Shown piece after piece: positions 8,829-16,637 of a DNA stretch of 64,000 bases. The number at the start of each line of letters is the position of its first letter. Position 1 is the first letter of the stretch. The translations under genes and the position numbers were made by a program. Source of the DNA: CAYRDC01 sp964422925 (lineage in GTDB: Bacteria > Bacteroidota > Bacteroidia > Chitinophagales > S012-47); assembly GCA_964422925.1 (NCBI GenBank), contig CAYRDC010000007.1, forward strand, positions 60,544 to 124,543. The letters are read 5' to 3'. Under the pieces are notes generated by a model. It searched no databases, was not told the origin of the DNA, and was given only the letters and a program-made list of their open reading frames with translations.

Positions 8829-11165
8829 ATGACCCAAAACAAAAAACTGAAAGTAATCGGAAAACCGGCACGAAAACTCGATGGCGACATACGGGTAACC
8901 GGAAAAGCTGTGTACGGGCATGACATAGAGCTGCCCGGCATGCTGTACGGGACGATCCTGCGGTCGCGCTATCCCTCCGCCATCATTGAATCGATTGATA
9001 CTTCCAAAGCACTGGCTTTGCCCGGAGTGGAATGTGTCATTACAGCCGATGACGTGGATGTAAACCCCATCGGTTACAGGCGAGACCATCCCATCCTGAA
9101 AAAAGGAGAAGTGAATTGCATCCGCGATGAAATAGCGGCCGTGGCAGCCAGCAGCCGGGAAATCGCGCAAAAAGCCCTGCAGCTGATCGAGGTGAAATAC
9201 AAGGTGCGCCAAGGGATTTTCGACCCGGAAGAAGCCATGAAGCCCGATGCCCCCCTGATTAATAAATTCAGCAAGCAGGAATACGAGCATAAGAATTTCT
9301 CCGACACATTCCACTACCAGCACGGTGACCTCGAGAAGGAAAAAGCGGCCAGTGCCGCCATCATTACCAAACGTTACAAGCTGCACCGGGTAACCCATTG
9401 TTGCCTGGGCACGAGTAACATCACGGCCGACTGGTCAGCGGCCGAGCAGCGGCTGACCCTGTATTCGTCCACGCAGGTGCCGTTTCTCTACCAGCGCGAT
9501 ATGGCGCGCTGCCTCAAAATGGATCCCTCGCGCATCCGGATCATTCAGCCAATTATTGGCGGTGGGTTTGGCAGTAAGCTGGATATGCTTCCCTTTGAGC
9601 CTATTTGCGCCCTGCTGTCGATGAAAACGGGCCGTCCGGTGCAACTGATTTATGACCGCGAAGAAGAATTCCTGGCTTCTCCCACGCGCCAGCCGAAAAT
9701 CGTGGATGTCAGCATGGGGGTGGACAAGGAAGGGAATTTCACTTTCCGGGAAGTAACCGAGATCATGGACAACGGGGCCTACACTTCCTGGGGCGCGACT
9801 ACGCCATTCGTCAGTATGCAGACTTTCTCGTCCTTATACAAGGTGCGGGCGTGCAAGTTCGACAGCTATGCGGTGTATACCAACAATCCGTATTCGGGTT
9901 CATTCAGGGGCTACGGAAACCCGCAGGCCACCTTTATCCTTGAACGGACGATTGACCTCCTGGCCGAAGCCATTGGAATAGATAAGGCGGAGATCAGGCG
10001 GAAGAATGCCAACCGCCAGGGCGAGGTTACGGGTCAGGGGCTGCATTACATCACCTGTGGCCACCCGGAAGCCCTGGAAACAGTGATCAAGGCCAGTGGC
10101 TACGCTCGTAAGAAGAACCGGAAACAAAGCGGCCGCTACCGAAAAGGCATTGGGCTGGCCTCCATGCTCCACGTAGGGGGCGGGGCCAAAATCTATCCCT
10201 CGGACGGGTGCGGCACCACGGTGAAGATTGACCCGTTCGGCTATGTAACCATTATTTCCGGTTCGAATGAAATCGGGCAAGGCTCGGAAACGGTACTGGC
10301 CATGATCGCTTCCGAAGAATTGGGCATTCCCATGGACCGCATCCGTGTGATCAATTCGGACACTGATGTGAAACCGTGGGATGTGGGCGTGCATGCCTCC
10401 CGCACCAGTTTCGTGGCCGGCAACTCCCTGTTGGGGGCCCTGAAAATCATCAAGGAAAAATTGCTGAAAAAAGCTTCCGAGCTATTGAATGAACCCGAGG
10501 AAGACCTGGAATTTGCCGATGGGCTGATCCGTTCGGTCAAAACCGGGGAATCATTTAAGCTCGACAAGGTGGTGCGCGAAATGCATTTTCGCCAGCCGCA
10601 CGAATTGTGCGTGGCCAGCTATTTCTATGAACCCAGCAGCCAGTTCCAGGATAAAGGATATAAGGGCAATGTGAGCGGAACCTACGCCTTCGCGGCCCAG
10701 GCCATCGAAGTGGAAGTGGACACTTACACGGGCAATGTCCGGGTGCTGGATGTTTACGTGGCCCAGGACGTGGGCAAGGTGCTGAACCCGCTTGGGCTGG
10801 CCGGCCAGATTGAAGGGGGCGTGGTGATGGGCATGGGATACGCGCTGACCGAAGAGCTGAAACTGGAACAGGGGCAAGTACTGAACCCAAATTTTCATGA
10901 GTACAAACTGCCTACGGCCAGCGACATTCCCAATATCCATTTCACCCCGATTGAAACTCATGACCCGCAGGGCCCCTATGGCGCCAAAGGAGTGGGCGAA
11001 GCCCCGCTGATCCCCACGGCCGCTGCCATTGCCAACGCGGTTTCCGATGCCCTGGGCATTTATGTGGACAGCCTGCCGCTCAACCCGGAAAAAGTACTCA
11101 AATGGTGGCATGACAAACAAAAGAAATTGGCTGAAGAATTAACTGAAAAACCCGGTGTATCATGA
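8829..11165 (+). CDS. Molybdenum hydroxylase (xanthine dehydrogenase family), molybdopterin subunit
   Basis: The 778-residue catalytic subunit. Molybdopterin-family motifs are in order: GGGFGSK near residue 244, SFRGYGNPQ, GSNEIGQGSET, ASRTSFVAGNS, and GAKGVGE near 718-724, whose glutamate is the catalytic base of the family. The enzyme introduces a water-derived oxygen next to a ring nitrogen or carbonyl, or in 4-hydroxybenzoyl-CoA reductase removes a phenolic hydroxyl. It overlaps the FAD subunit start by 4 nt (ATGA). Placed between an indolepyruvate oxidoreductase and an aryl-type CoA pathway, a role on an indole or aryl ring is likely; the exact substrate cannot be told. The molybdenum cofactor genes at 59-64 kb could supply it. 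Confidence 0.92.
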   Translation: MTQNKKLKVIGKPARKLDGDIRVTGKAVYGHDIELPGMLYGTILRSRYPSAIIESIDTSKALALPGVECVITADDVDVNPIGYRRDHPILKKGEVNCIRDEIAAVAASSREIAQKALQLIEVKYKVRQGIFDPEEAMKPDAPLINKFSKQEYEHKNFSDTFHYQHGDLEKEKAASAAIITKRYKLHRVTHCCLGTSNITADWSAAEQRLTLYSSTQVPFLYQRDMARCLKMDPSRIRIIQPIIGGGFGSKLDMLPFEPICALLSMKTGRPVQLIYDREEEFLASPTRQPKIVDVSMGVDKEGNFTFREVTEIMDNGAYTSWGATTPFVSMQTFSSLYKVRACKFDSYAVYTNNPYSGSFRGYGNPQATFILERTIDLLAEAIGIDKAEIRRKNANRQGEVTGQGLHYITCGHPEALETVIKASGYARKKNRKQSGRYRKGIGLASMLHVGGGAKIYPSDGCGTTVKIDPFGYVTIISGSNEIGQGSETVLAMIASEELGIPMDRIRVINSDTDVKPWDVGVHASRTSFVAGNSLLGALKIIKEKLLKKASELLNEPEEDLEFADGLIRSVKTGESFKLDKVVREMHFRQPHELCVASYFYEPSSQFQDKGYKGNVSGTYAFAAQAIEVEVDTYTGNVRVLDVYVAQDVGKVLNPLGLAGQIEGGVVMGMGYALTEELKLEQGQVLNPNFHEYKLPTASDIPNIHFTPIETHDPQGPYGAKGVGEAPLIPTAAAIANAVSDALGIYVDSLPLNPEKVLKWWHDKQKKLAEELTEKPGVS

Positions 11166-12025
11166 ACTTTGATGTGATCAGCCCATTGACCCGTGAAGAG
11201 CTGCTCCGCAGCCTGGAGAACATGAACGGCCGTCCCTGCCGTTTCGGAGCCGGCTATACGGACCTGGTTATGGAACTGAAAGAAGGCTCACATGAAGAGC
11301 TGATGGTCATAAACCTGGCCCGGCTGCAGGATGAGGTATTCAAAGGCGTCCGGATGACCGGCAACGGAATGTATATCGGGGCCCTGACACCGGTGGCTGA
11401 CCTGGTTTACAATGACGAAGTGCAGGCATTGTATCCCGTTATGCACCAGGCCGCGTGGAGCCTGGCTTCTCCGCAAATCCGGGAAGTGGCCACGGTAGGC
11501 GGCAACCTGTGCACCGCCTCCCCGGCAGGCGATGTTTCCACGGCCCTGGTAGCCCTGCAGGCCACCTGCCTGATTATGAATAGTCAGGGCGAGGTGCGTG
11601 AAGTCCCGGTCAGCCGGTTCATCAAGGGAGTAAGGCAAACCGACCTCGGGCCCGGGGAAGTACTTCAGGCCGTGATTGTCCCGCAGAACCGGTCCAAACG
11701 ACTTACATCCGGGTTTGAAAAAGTAGGCACGCGTAGGTCGATGGAATGTTCAGTGGTATCCCTGGCCTGGCACTGGCAGCTGGACGGGCAGGGCAGGGTG
11801 CAGGCAGCCGGTCTGGCTATAGGTTCGGCCGCGCCCCTGATCCCCTTTTGTGAAGAAGCCTGCCAACTGTTAATGAATAAAAACCCGGGCAAACTCAACA
11901 AGCAGGAAAAGGAAGCATTTGTAAAGGCTGTGATGTCTTATGCCAACCCGATATCGGATATCCGGGCCACCGCGTGGTACCGCAAGGAAGTGCTGGCTAA
12001 CCTGGCACGCGCGCTGGTGGAATAG
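11162..12025 (+). CDS. Molybdenum hydroxylase, FAD-binding subunit
   Basis: A 287-residue medium subunit of the vanillyl-alcohol-oxidase/CoxM fold. FAD is bound by GAGYTDL near the N-terminus and by ATVGGNLCTASPAGD. Length is that of ordinary CoxM-type subunits. HcrB of 4-hydroxybenzoyl-CoA reductase is longer because of an inserted loop with four cysteines for an extra [4Fe-4S] cluster; no such Cys-rich insertion is present here. This speaks against a Thauera-type 4-hydroxybenzoyl-CoA reductase and for an oxidative hydroxylase. It is the last of the three overlapping hydroxylase genes. Confidence 0.92.
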   Translation: MNFDVISPLTREELLRSLENMNGRPCRFGAGYTDLVMELKEGSHEELMVINLARLQDEVFKGVRMTGNGMYIGALTPVADLVYNDEVQALYPVMHQAAWSLASPQIREVATVGGNLCTASPAGDVSTALVALQATCLIMNSQGEVREVPVSRFIKGVRQTDLGPGEVLQAVIVPQNRSKRLTSGFEKVGTRRSMECSVVSLAWHWQLDGQGRVQAAGLAIGSAAPLIPFCEEACQLLMNKNPGKLNKQEKEAFVKAVMSYANPISDIRATAWYRKEVLANLARALVE

Positions 12026-12054
12026 AAAGAATTTTTACTAAAGAAGTGAAGACT

Positions 12055-13092
12055 ATGCTAAAACAGGAAGAGATTATGCAGTCGCTGCGGCTACGCTCCA
12101 ATGAAAATTTGTTTGGCCCGCCCCCGGCCGCCCTGGAGGCTATTCGTGAGCATTACCGGATGCCGCAGATTTATCCGGACCCCGAACGGGTTCCGCTCCG
12201 GGTAAAACTGGCCGAAAAATATAACGTCAGCCCGGAAGAAGTGGCCCTGGGAGCCGGCTCGGTGGAACTGATCGATATTTTGATCCGCACCTTTTGCCGG
12301 CCGGACGAACACCTGGTATTCCCTGACCAGAGCTTCGTGGCTTACAGCCTGCTGTCCGAATTCCACAACCGGTACTACACGGCCGTGCCGCTGAAAAACT
12401 ACCGGTGCGATACCAAAGCGCTGCTTCAAGCTATTGACACAGAGACCCGGCTGGTTTTTATTGCCAACCCGAATAATCCGACCAGCACCATTATTTCCCA
12501 CCGTGAACTGGAAGAATTCCTGAATCGAGCACCCAGCGATGTACTGGTTGCCGTGGACGAGGCGTATTGCGAATATGTCACAGATCCCAATTACCCGGAT
12601 ACCCTGAAATTATTGCGTCAATATCCCAACCTAGTCATCCTGCGCACTTTCTCCAAAATCTATGGTTTGGCCGGTTTGCGCATCGGTTACGCGATTGGGC
12701 GGGAAGAGGTAACCCGTGAAATCCGGAAAAACCAGATGCCCTTCACGATCAATTACCTGGCGGCCCACGCGGCCCTGGCGGCTTTGTCGGATGAGGATTA
12801 TATCCTGGAATGCCGGCAAATCAACGCGGTGGAACGGGAATTCCTTTACCGGGAAATCAAAAAGCTGGGATTTACCATTCTCAGGGGACAGGGTAATTTC
12901 CTGTATATGCCTATGAATAGCGTGGAGGAAAAAGAAGCTTTACGGGATTACCTGCTTGAAAGGGATATTATTTTCCGCGATTTGATCCGTTTCGGGCATC
13001 CTCATGCCCTCCGGTTGTCCACCTGGCATCACGAAGCCAGCGAACGAGTGGTGGAAGCCCTGGCAGCCTTCAAAAAACAATACGGCCGGTGA
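12055..13092 (+). CDS. HisC-like class I/II aminotransferase, possibly aromatic
   Basis: A 345-residue PLP aminotransferase of the histidinol-phosphate aminotransferase-like group. Visible are NENLFGPP at the N-terminus, NPNNPT, DEAYCEY (the Asp that contacts the PLP ring nitrogen) and TFSKIYGLAGLRIGY with the PLP lysine; a C-terminal RLS holds the substrate-binding arginine. ATG 12055 is preferred over GTG 12046. No other histidine gene is nearby; the gene sits 29 nt after the hydroxylase operon and before a thiolase. HisC-like enzymes often accept aromatic amino acids, so conversion of tryptophan, phenylalanine or tyrosine to the aryl-pyruvate used by IorAB is a reasonable inference. A true histidine-biosynthetic role cannot be excluded. 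Confidence 0.8.
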   Translation: MLKQEEIMQSLRLRSNENLFGPPPAALEAIREHYRMPQIYPDPERVPLRVKLAEKYNVSPEEVALGAGSVELIDILIRTFCRPDEHLVFPDQSFVAYSLLSEFHNRYYTAVPLKNYRCDTKALLQAIDTETRLVFIANPNNPTSTIISHRELEEFLNRAPSDVLVAVDEAYCEYVTDPNYPDTLKLLRQYPNLVILRTFSKIYGLAGLRIGYAIGREEVTREIRKNQMPFTINYLAAHAALAALSDEDYILECRQINAVEREFLYREIKKLGFTILRGQGNFLYMPMNSVEEKEALRDYLLERDIIFRDLIRFGHPHALRLSTWHHEASERVVEALAAFKKQYGR

Positions 13093-13158
13093 GAAAAATC
13101 ATTTGCCCGGCATGGGGATTTACCGTATTTGGCAGCCAAATAAAATCAGTAAACCATT

Positions 13159-14421
13159 ATGAAAGCTTTCCACAACCGCGAAAAGGGGATTGGAATTGTA
13201 TACGACAAGGATGTATTCCTGATCAACGGAATGCGTACGCCCTTTGGAAAATTTTGCGGCACCCTGGGCCGGGTTTCACCCACTGACCTGGGAATTTATG
13301 CCAGCCGGGCTGCCCTGGAAAAAGCCGGGGTCGATCCCAAATCGATCGACCAGGCCTTTGTGGCCAATATCGGCCAGGCCTCGACCGATGCCTATTTTAT
13401 CGGCAGGCATATAGCCCTGTACAGCGGTTTGCAGCAAGGTGTGCCGGCTTTGATGGTACAGCGCATTTGTGCTTCCGGGTTTGAAACCATCATCACCGGA
13501 ACCGAACAAATCCTGCTGGGCAAGGCAGACTCTGCTTTGTGCTGCGGAACGGAAAATATGTCGCTGGCTCCCACGGTCAGTTTTGGCAACCGCATGGGTT
13601 ATCCCCTGGGCCGGGTAGATTTCAGGGACATGCTCTGGGAAGCCCTGGACGATACGGCAGCCGGATATCCGATGGGCCGCACAGCCGAAAACCTGGCCCG
13701 TAAATACAACATCAGCCGGGAAGAAGTGGACGAATTTGCCAAATTGTCCCAGGACCGGGCCATTCATGCCACACAGCAAGGCTGGCTCGATGAGGAAAAG
13801 ATGGCAATGAATCCGGTGGTGTTTGAAGCCGAAGGACTGGAACCCCGTAAAGTGAAACTGCCCCGGGGCGTGGAAAACTTTGTCACTGACGAGAATATCC
13901 GGCCCAGCTCTCTGGAATCCCTGGCCAAACTGCCTCCTTCCTTTGAAAAAGAAGGCGTGCAGACAGCCGGCAACAGCAGCGGGATTGTGGATGGTGCGGC
14001 TTCAGTCATTATCGGGAATGAAGCGTTTGTAAAAGAGCATAACCTGAAACCATTGGCCCGTGTCGTAGCCTCTGCCAGCAGCGGGGTGGATCCGAAATAT
14101 ATGGGTATCGGGCCGGTGCCCGCTATCCAAATCCTGCTTGAAATGACGAGCCTTTCTTTGGACGATATCGACCTGGTGGAAATCAATGAAGCTTTTGGCG
14201 CACAGACTATCGCCTGTGAAAAAGAGCTGGGTCTGGACCGTGACAAGCTTAACGTAAACGGAGGGGCGATAGCGTTCGGGCATCCGCTGGCAGCTACGGG
14301 AACCCGGCTGTCACTGACCATCAGCCGGGAACTGATCAGGCGGGGCGCAAAATACGGCATCGCGTCAGCTTGCATAGGAGGGGGCCAGGGTACGGCCATA
14401 TTGTTTGAAAATATAGCCTGA
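13159..14421 (+). CDS. Acetyl-CoA acyltransferase (thiolase II type)
   Basis: A 420-residue classical degradative thiolase. The nucleophilic cysteine is in RICASGFE, the histidine in GGAIAFGHPLAATG and the second cysteine in SACIGGGQGTA; INEAF is also present. Unlike the SCP-x-type thiolase at the left end, it belongs to the FadA/acetyl-CoA acetyltransferase branch. It would release acetyl-CoA from a 3-oxoacyl-CoA, either in side-chain beta-oxidation of the aromatic substrate or in breakdown of the open-chain product of the benzoyl-CoA pathway. It starts 66 nt after the aminotransferase and closes the left gene cluster. Confidence 0.92.
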   Translation: MKAFHNREKGIGIVYDKDVFLINGMRTPFGKFCGTLGRVSPTDLGIYASRAALEKAGVDPKSIDQAFVANIGQASTDAYFIGRHIALYSGLQQGVPALMVQRICASGFETIITGTEQILLGKADSALCCGTENMSLAPTVSFGNRMGYPLGRVDFRDMLWEALDDTAAGYPMGRTAENLARKYNISREEVDEFAKLSQDRAIHATQQGWLDEEKMAMNPVVFEAEGLEPRKVKLPRGVENFVTDENIRPSSLESLAKLPPSFEKEGVQTAGNSSGIVDGAASVIIGNEAFVKEHNLKPLARVVASASSGVDPKYMGIGPVPAIQILLEMTSLSLDDIDLVEINEAFGAQTIACEKELGLDRDKLNVNGGAIAFGHPLAATGTRLSLTISRELIRRGAKYGIASACIGGGQGTAILFENIA

Positions 14422-14525
14422 CCGGAGGTACCGGAAAGCGGGTAAATATTATCACTTTTCCACAGGCTATGTTTCAATTCGCATCAGGGGAGGATTGCCT
14501 TTCTCTGTATCTTTAGGCATTCCCC

Positions 14526-15356
14526 ATGGATCATTTTTTTGATAAAGTTATCTTCAGCGCATCAGGCTATACCCTGACAGTCGGCCGCCTGCTGGTGGTC
14601 ATCGGCATTTTACTGGCCACCCGCCTCCTGATCTGGATGATCCGGAGATTGTTTTACCGTGCCATCGGCCGGAAAGGCGACCTCGGCACACGCTATGCCA
14701 TCTACCAGTTTGTGAAGTATATCCTCTGGATCCTGGCGATCCTTATTTCCCTTGAAACCATCGGTGTCAAAATCACGATCCTGCTGGCCGGCTCCGCTGC
14801 CCTGCTGGTTGGGCTTGGCCTTGGATTGCAGCAAACCTTTAATGACGTTTTATCAGGCGTTATCCTTTTGATTGAAGGAACAGTAAGGGTGCAGGACGTG
14901 ATAGAAGTAGAAGGGCAAATCGTAAAAGTTCAGCATATCGGCCTGCGCACTTCCATAGTCATAGACCGGGACGATATCTACATTATTATTCCAAATCACA
15001 TACTGGTCAATGATTCGGTAATTAATTGGACCCGGAGTAAAATGCTGGTCCGGCACCGGATTACCGTTGGCGTGGCCTATGGCAGCGAGCCAACCCTGGT
15101 CCGCCAGGTACTGGTGGAAGCCGCCATGGAGCATCCGCAGGTTTACCAGAACAAAGTCCCCATTGCCCGCCTGGTAGAATTTGGGGAGTCAAGCCTTAAC
15201 TTCGAGCTCCTGTTCTGGAGTCGCAACCTGTTCCGGATCGAACAAACCAAAAGCGAAATCCGGTTTGCCATCCTAAAAAAATTCGCAGAAAAGGACATTA
15301 CCATCCCGTTCCCGCAGCGCGATCTGCATATCAAGTCTTCTTCCAAACCGGAATAA
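14526..15356 (+). CDS. MscS-type small mechanosensitive channel
   Basis: A 276-residue inner-membrane protein with three N-terminal membrane segments (about residues 15-35, 60-80 and 85-110). The pore helix is rich in Gly and Ala (LLAGSAALLVGLGLGLQQTF), followed by the beta domain (GVILLIEGTVRVQDVIEVEG) and a C-terminal cytoplasmic domain. It opens on membrane tension to release solutes during osmotic downshock. It stands alone, about 100 nt after the catabolic operon. Confidence 0.92.
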   Translation: MDHFFDKVIFSASGYTLTVGRLLVVIGILLATRLLIWMIRRLFYRAIGRKGDLGTRYAIYQFVKYILWILAILISLETIGVKITILLAGSAALLVGLGLGLQQTFNDVLSGVILLIEGTVRVQDVIEVEGQIVKVQHIGLRTSIVIDRDDIYIIIPNHILVNDSVINWTRSKMLVRHRITVGVAYGSEPTLVRQVLVEAAMEHPQVYQNKVPIARLVEFGESSLNFELLFWSRNLFRIEQTKSEIRFAILKKFAEKDITIPFPQRDLHIKSSSKPE

Positions 15357-15404
15357 TCCCCTGTAAAAAGATTTTTTTTGCCAAACCGGAAACTATTTTG
15401 TTGG

Positions 15405-15417
15405 TACAACAGTTGTA
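15405..15417. promoter_or_regulatory. Inverted repeat upstream of marR, candidate operator
   Basis: The 13-base sequence TACAACAGTTGTA is a perfect 6-bp inverted repeat with one central base, 21 nt before the marR start codon. It lies just downstream of CTATTTTG (15393-15400), which resembles a Bacteroidota -7 box lacking one T. MarR proteins commonly bind such palindromes to repress their own gene. The link is inferred from position only. Confidence 0.4.
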
Positions 15418-15438
15418 GGTACATTAATCAACAATTCT

Positions 15439-15894
15439 ATGACGATTGAGCAGGAACTGAAATTGAACAAATCCTATAAACCGGGTGACCGGGTTGTTTT
15501 GAACATTATGTTCACGGCCAACTGGTTGGTACAGCGCATCAACCAGGCGCTGAGGCCTTTTGGTATCACTGAACCGCAATTCAATGTACTGCGCATTTTA
15601 CGCGGGCAGCATGGCCGGGCACTGAATCTTTTTCAAATCAGGGAAAGAATGATCCACCGGACCAGCAATACCACCCGCATCATAGACAAGCTTCGCCAAA
15701 AGGGGTTAATCGAACAGCAACTATGCCCTTCCAACAGGCGCAGGGTGGAGGTTTCCATTACGGGTAAGGGACTGGACCTGCTACTTCAGATTGATCCGGT
15801 CATGACTGAATTGCAAGCCCGGTCAATAAAAAACATCAGTCCGGAGGAAGCCCGGACTTTGAACGAAATCTTGGATAAGCTCAGAAATGATTAG
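15439..15894 (+). CDS. MarR-family transcriptional regulator
   Basis: A 151-residue winged-helix regulator. The recognition helix region is RERMIHRTSNTTRIIDKLRQKGLI and the wing holds the typical CPSNRRRVEVSIT segment; dimerisation helices flank it at both ends. It probably controls itself and the short downstream genes (DoxX-like and CDGSH proteins), in response to a small ligand or redox stress. An inverted repeat 21 nt before the start codon may be its operator. Confidence 0.9.
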   Translation: MTIEQELKLNKSYKPGDRVVLNIMFTANWLVQRINQALRPFGITEPQFNVLRILRGQHGRALNLFQIRERMIHRTSNTTRIIDKLRQKGLIEQQLCPSNRRRVEVSITGKGLDLLLQIDPVMTELQARSIKNISPEEARTLNEILDKLRND

Positions 15895-15924
15895 GCTATT
15901 TCTTAACCTGTTAAATTATTGTTT

Positions 15925-16287
15925 ATGAACACTGTTTTATGGATTACACAGGGCCTTTTGGCCGCCATGTTTTTGATGTTCGGAATGATGAAAACGATCA
16001 AACCTAAAGAGGAACTGGCCAAAAATATGGCCTGGGTGAATGGCTTCAGTGTCGGCCAGATCAAAACAATCGGTATGTTGGAAATGCTGGCGGCCATCGG
16101 ATTAATTCTACCCTGGGGCTTGAATATGCTTCCCATTTTAACACCCCTTGCGGCCATAGGGCTCGTGCTGACCATGATGGGTGCCATGGTAACTCACGCT
16201 AAGCTTAAAGAAAACAAAATGATCATGATGAACCTTTTGCTATTGGCACTGTCTGCCTTTGTGGCATACGGAAGATTGGCTCTTTAA
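15925..16287 (+). CDS. DoxX-like small membrane protein
   Basis: A 120-residue protein with four predicted membrane segments, resembling the DoxX_2-like family. Such proteins are often found beside MarR regulators in Bacteroidota and are thought to take part in redox or quinone-linked stress responses; no enzyme activity is established for this small type. ATG 15925 is used rather than TTG 15919. It follows the MarR gene by 30 nt. Confidence 0.75.
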   Translation: MNTVLWITQGLLAAMFLMFGMMKTIKPKEELAKNMAWVNGFSVGQIKTIGMLEMLAAIGLILPWGLNMLPILTPLAAIGLVLTMMGAMVTHAKLKENKMIMMNLLLLALSAFVAYGRLAL

Positions 16288-16313
16288 TATTTCACTTTTA
16301 TAAAAATTGCATT

Positions 16314-16550
16314 ATGGAAAAACCGAAAGTAGCACAGAAAATGCCTTATGTGATGGAAATGGAGCCCGGTACTTATGCCTGGTGCGCTTGTGGTAAAAGC
16401 AGCAACCAACCGTTTTGTGATGGATCGCATAAAGACACCCCATTCCGCCCGGTGATTGAAAAAATCACGGAAACCAAAAAAGTGGCCTGGTGCGGCTGCA
16501 AGCACACGAACGGAAAGCCTTTTTGTGACGGTACGCACAAAAGGATTTAA
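16314..16550 (+). CDS. Double CDGSH iron-sulfur protein
   Basis: A 78-residue protein with two complete CDGSH motifs: CACGKSSNQPFCDGSH and CGCKHTNGKPFCDGTH. Each binds a labile [2Fe-2S] cluster with three Cys and one His, as in mitoNEET-like proteins. The role is probably redox sensing or electron/cluster transfer. It is 26 nt after the DoxX-like gene and is followed at once by a rho-independent terminator, so the marR-doxX-CDGSH set is a closed transcription unit. Confidence 0.93.
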   Translation: MEKPKVAQKMPYVMEMEPGTYAWCACGKSSNQPFCDGSHKDTPFRPVIEKITETKKVAWCGCKHTNGKPFCDGTHKRI

Positions 16551-16560
16551 GCAAAAAACA

Positions 16561-16592
16561 AAAAGGCCCGGATTTACCCGGGCTTTTTCTTT
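16561..16592 (+). terminator. Rho-independent terminator after the CDGSH gene
   Basis: GCCCGG (16566-16571) pairs with CCGGGC (16578-16583) around a six-base loop. Flanking A and T runs extend the stem, and the 3' side ends in TTTTTCTTT. It lies 10 nt past the CDGSH stop codon. It also shows that an earlier ATG at 16593 is not the true pepD start. Confidence 0.85.
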
Positions 16593-16637
16593 GTGATTCG
16601 GGATGGATTGGCAAACTTCGCTTCCAAAATTATACTC

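Noticed and set aside
8313..12025. Calling the molybdenum enzyme hcrCAB (4-hydroxybenzoyl-CoA reductase)
   Set aside because: The FAD subunit lacks the cysteine-rich insertion typical of HcrB, so gene symbols were left empty.
13089..13158. Small gene between the aminotransferase and the second thiolase
   Set aside because: The short frame there runs into the thiolase in another frame and has no start signal or recognisable content.
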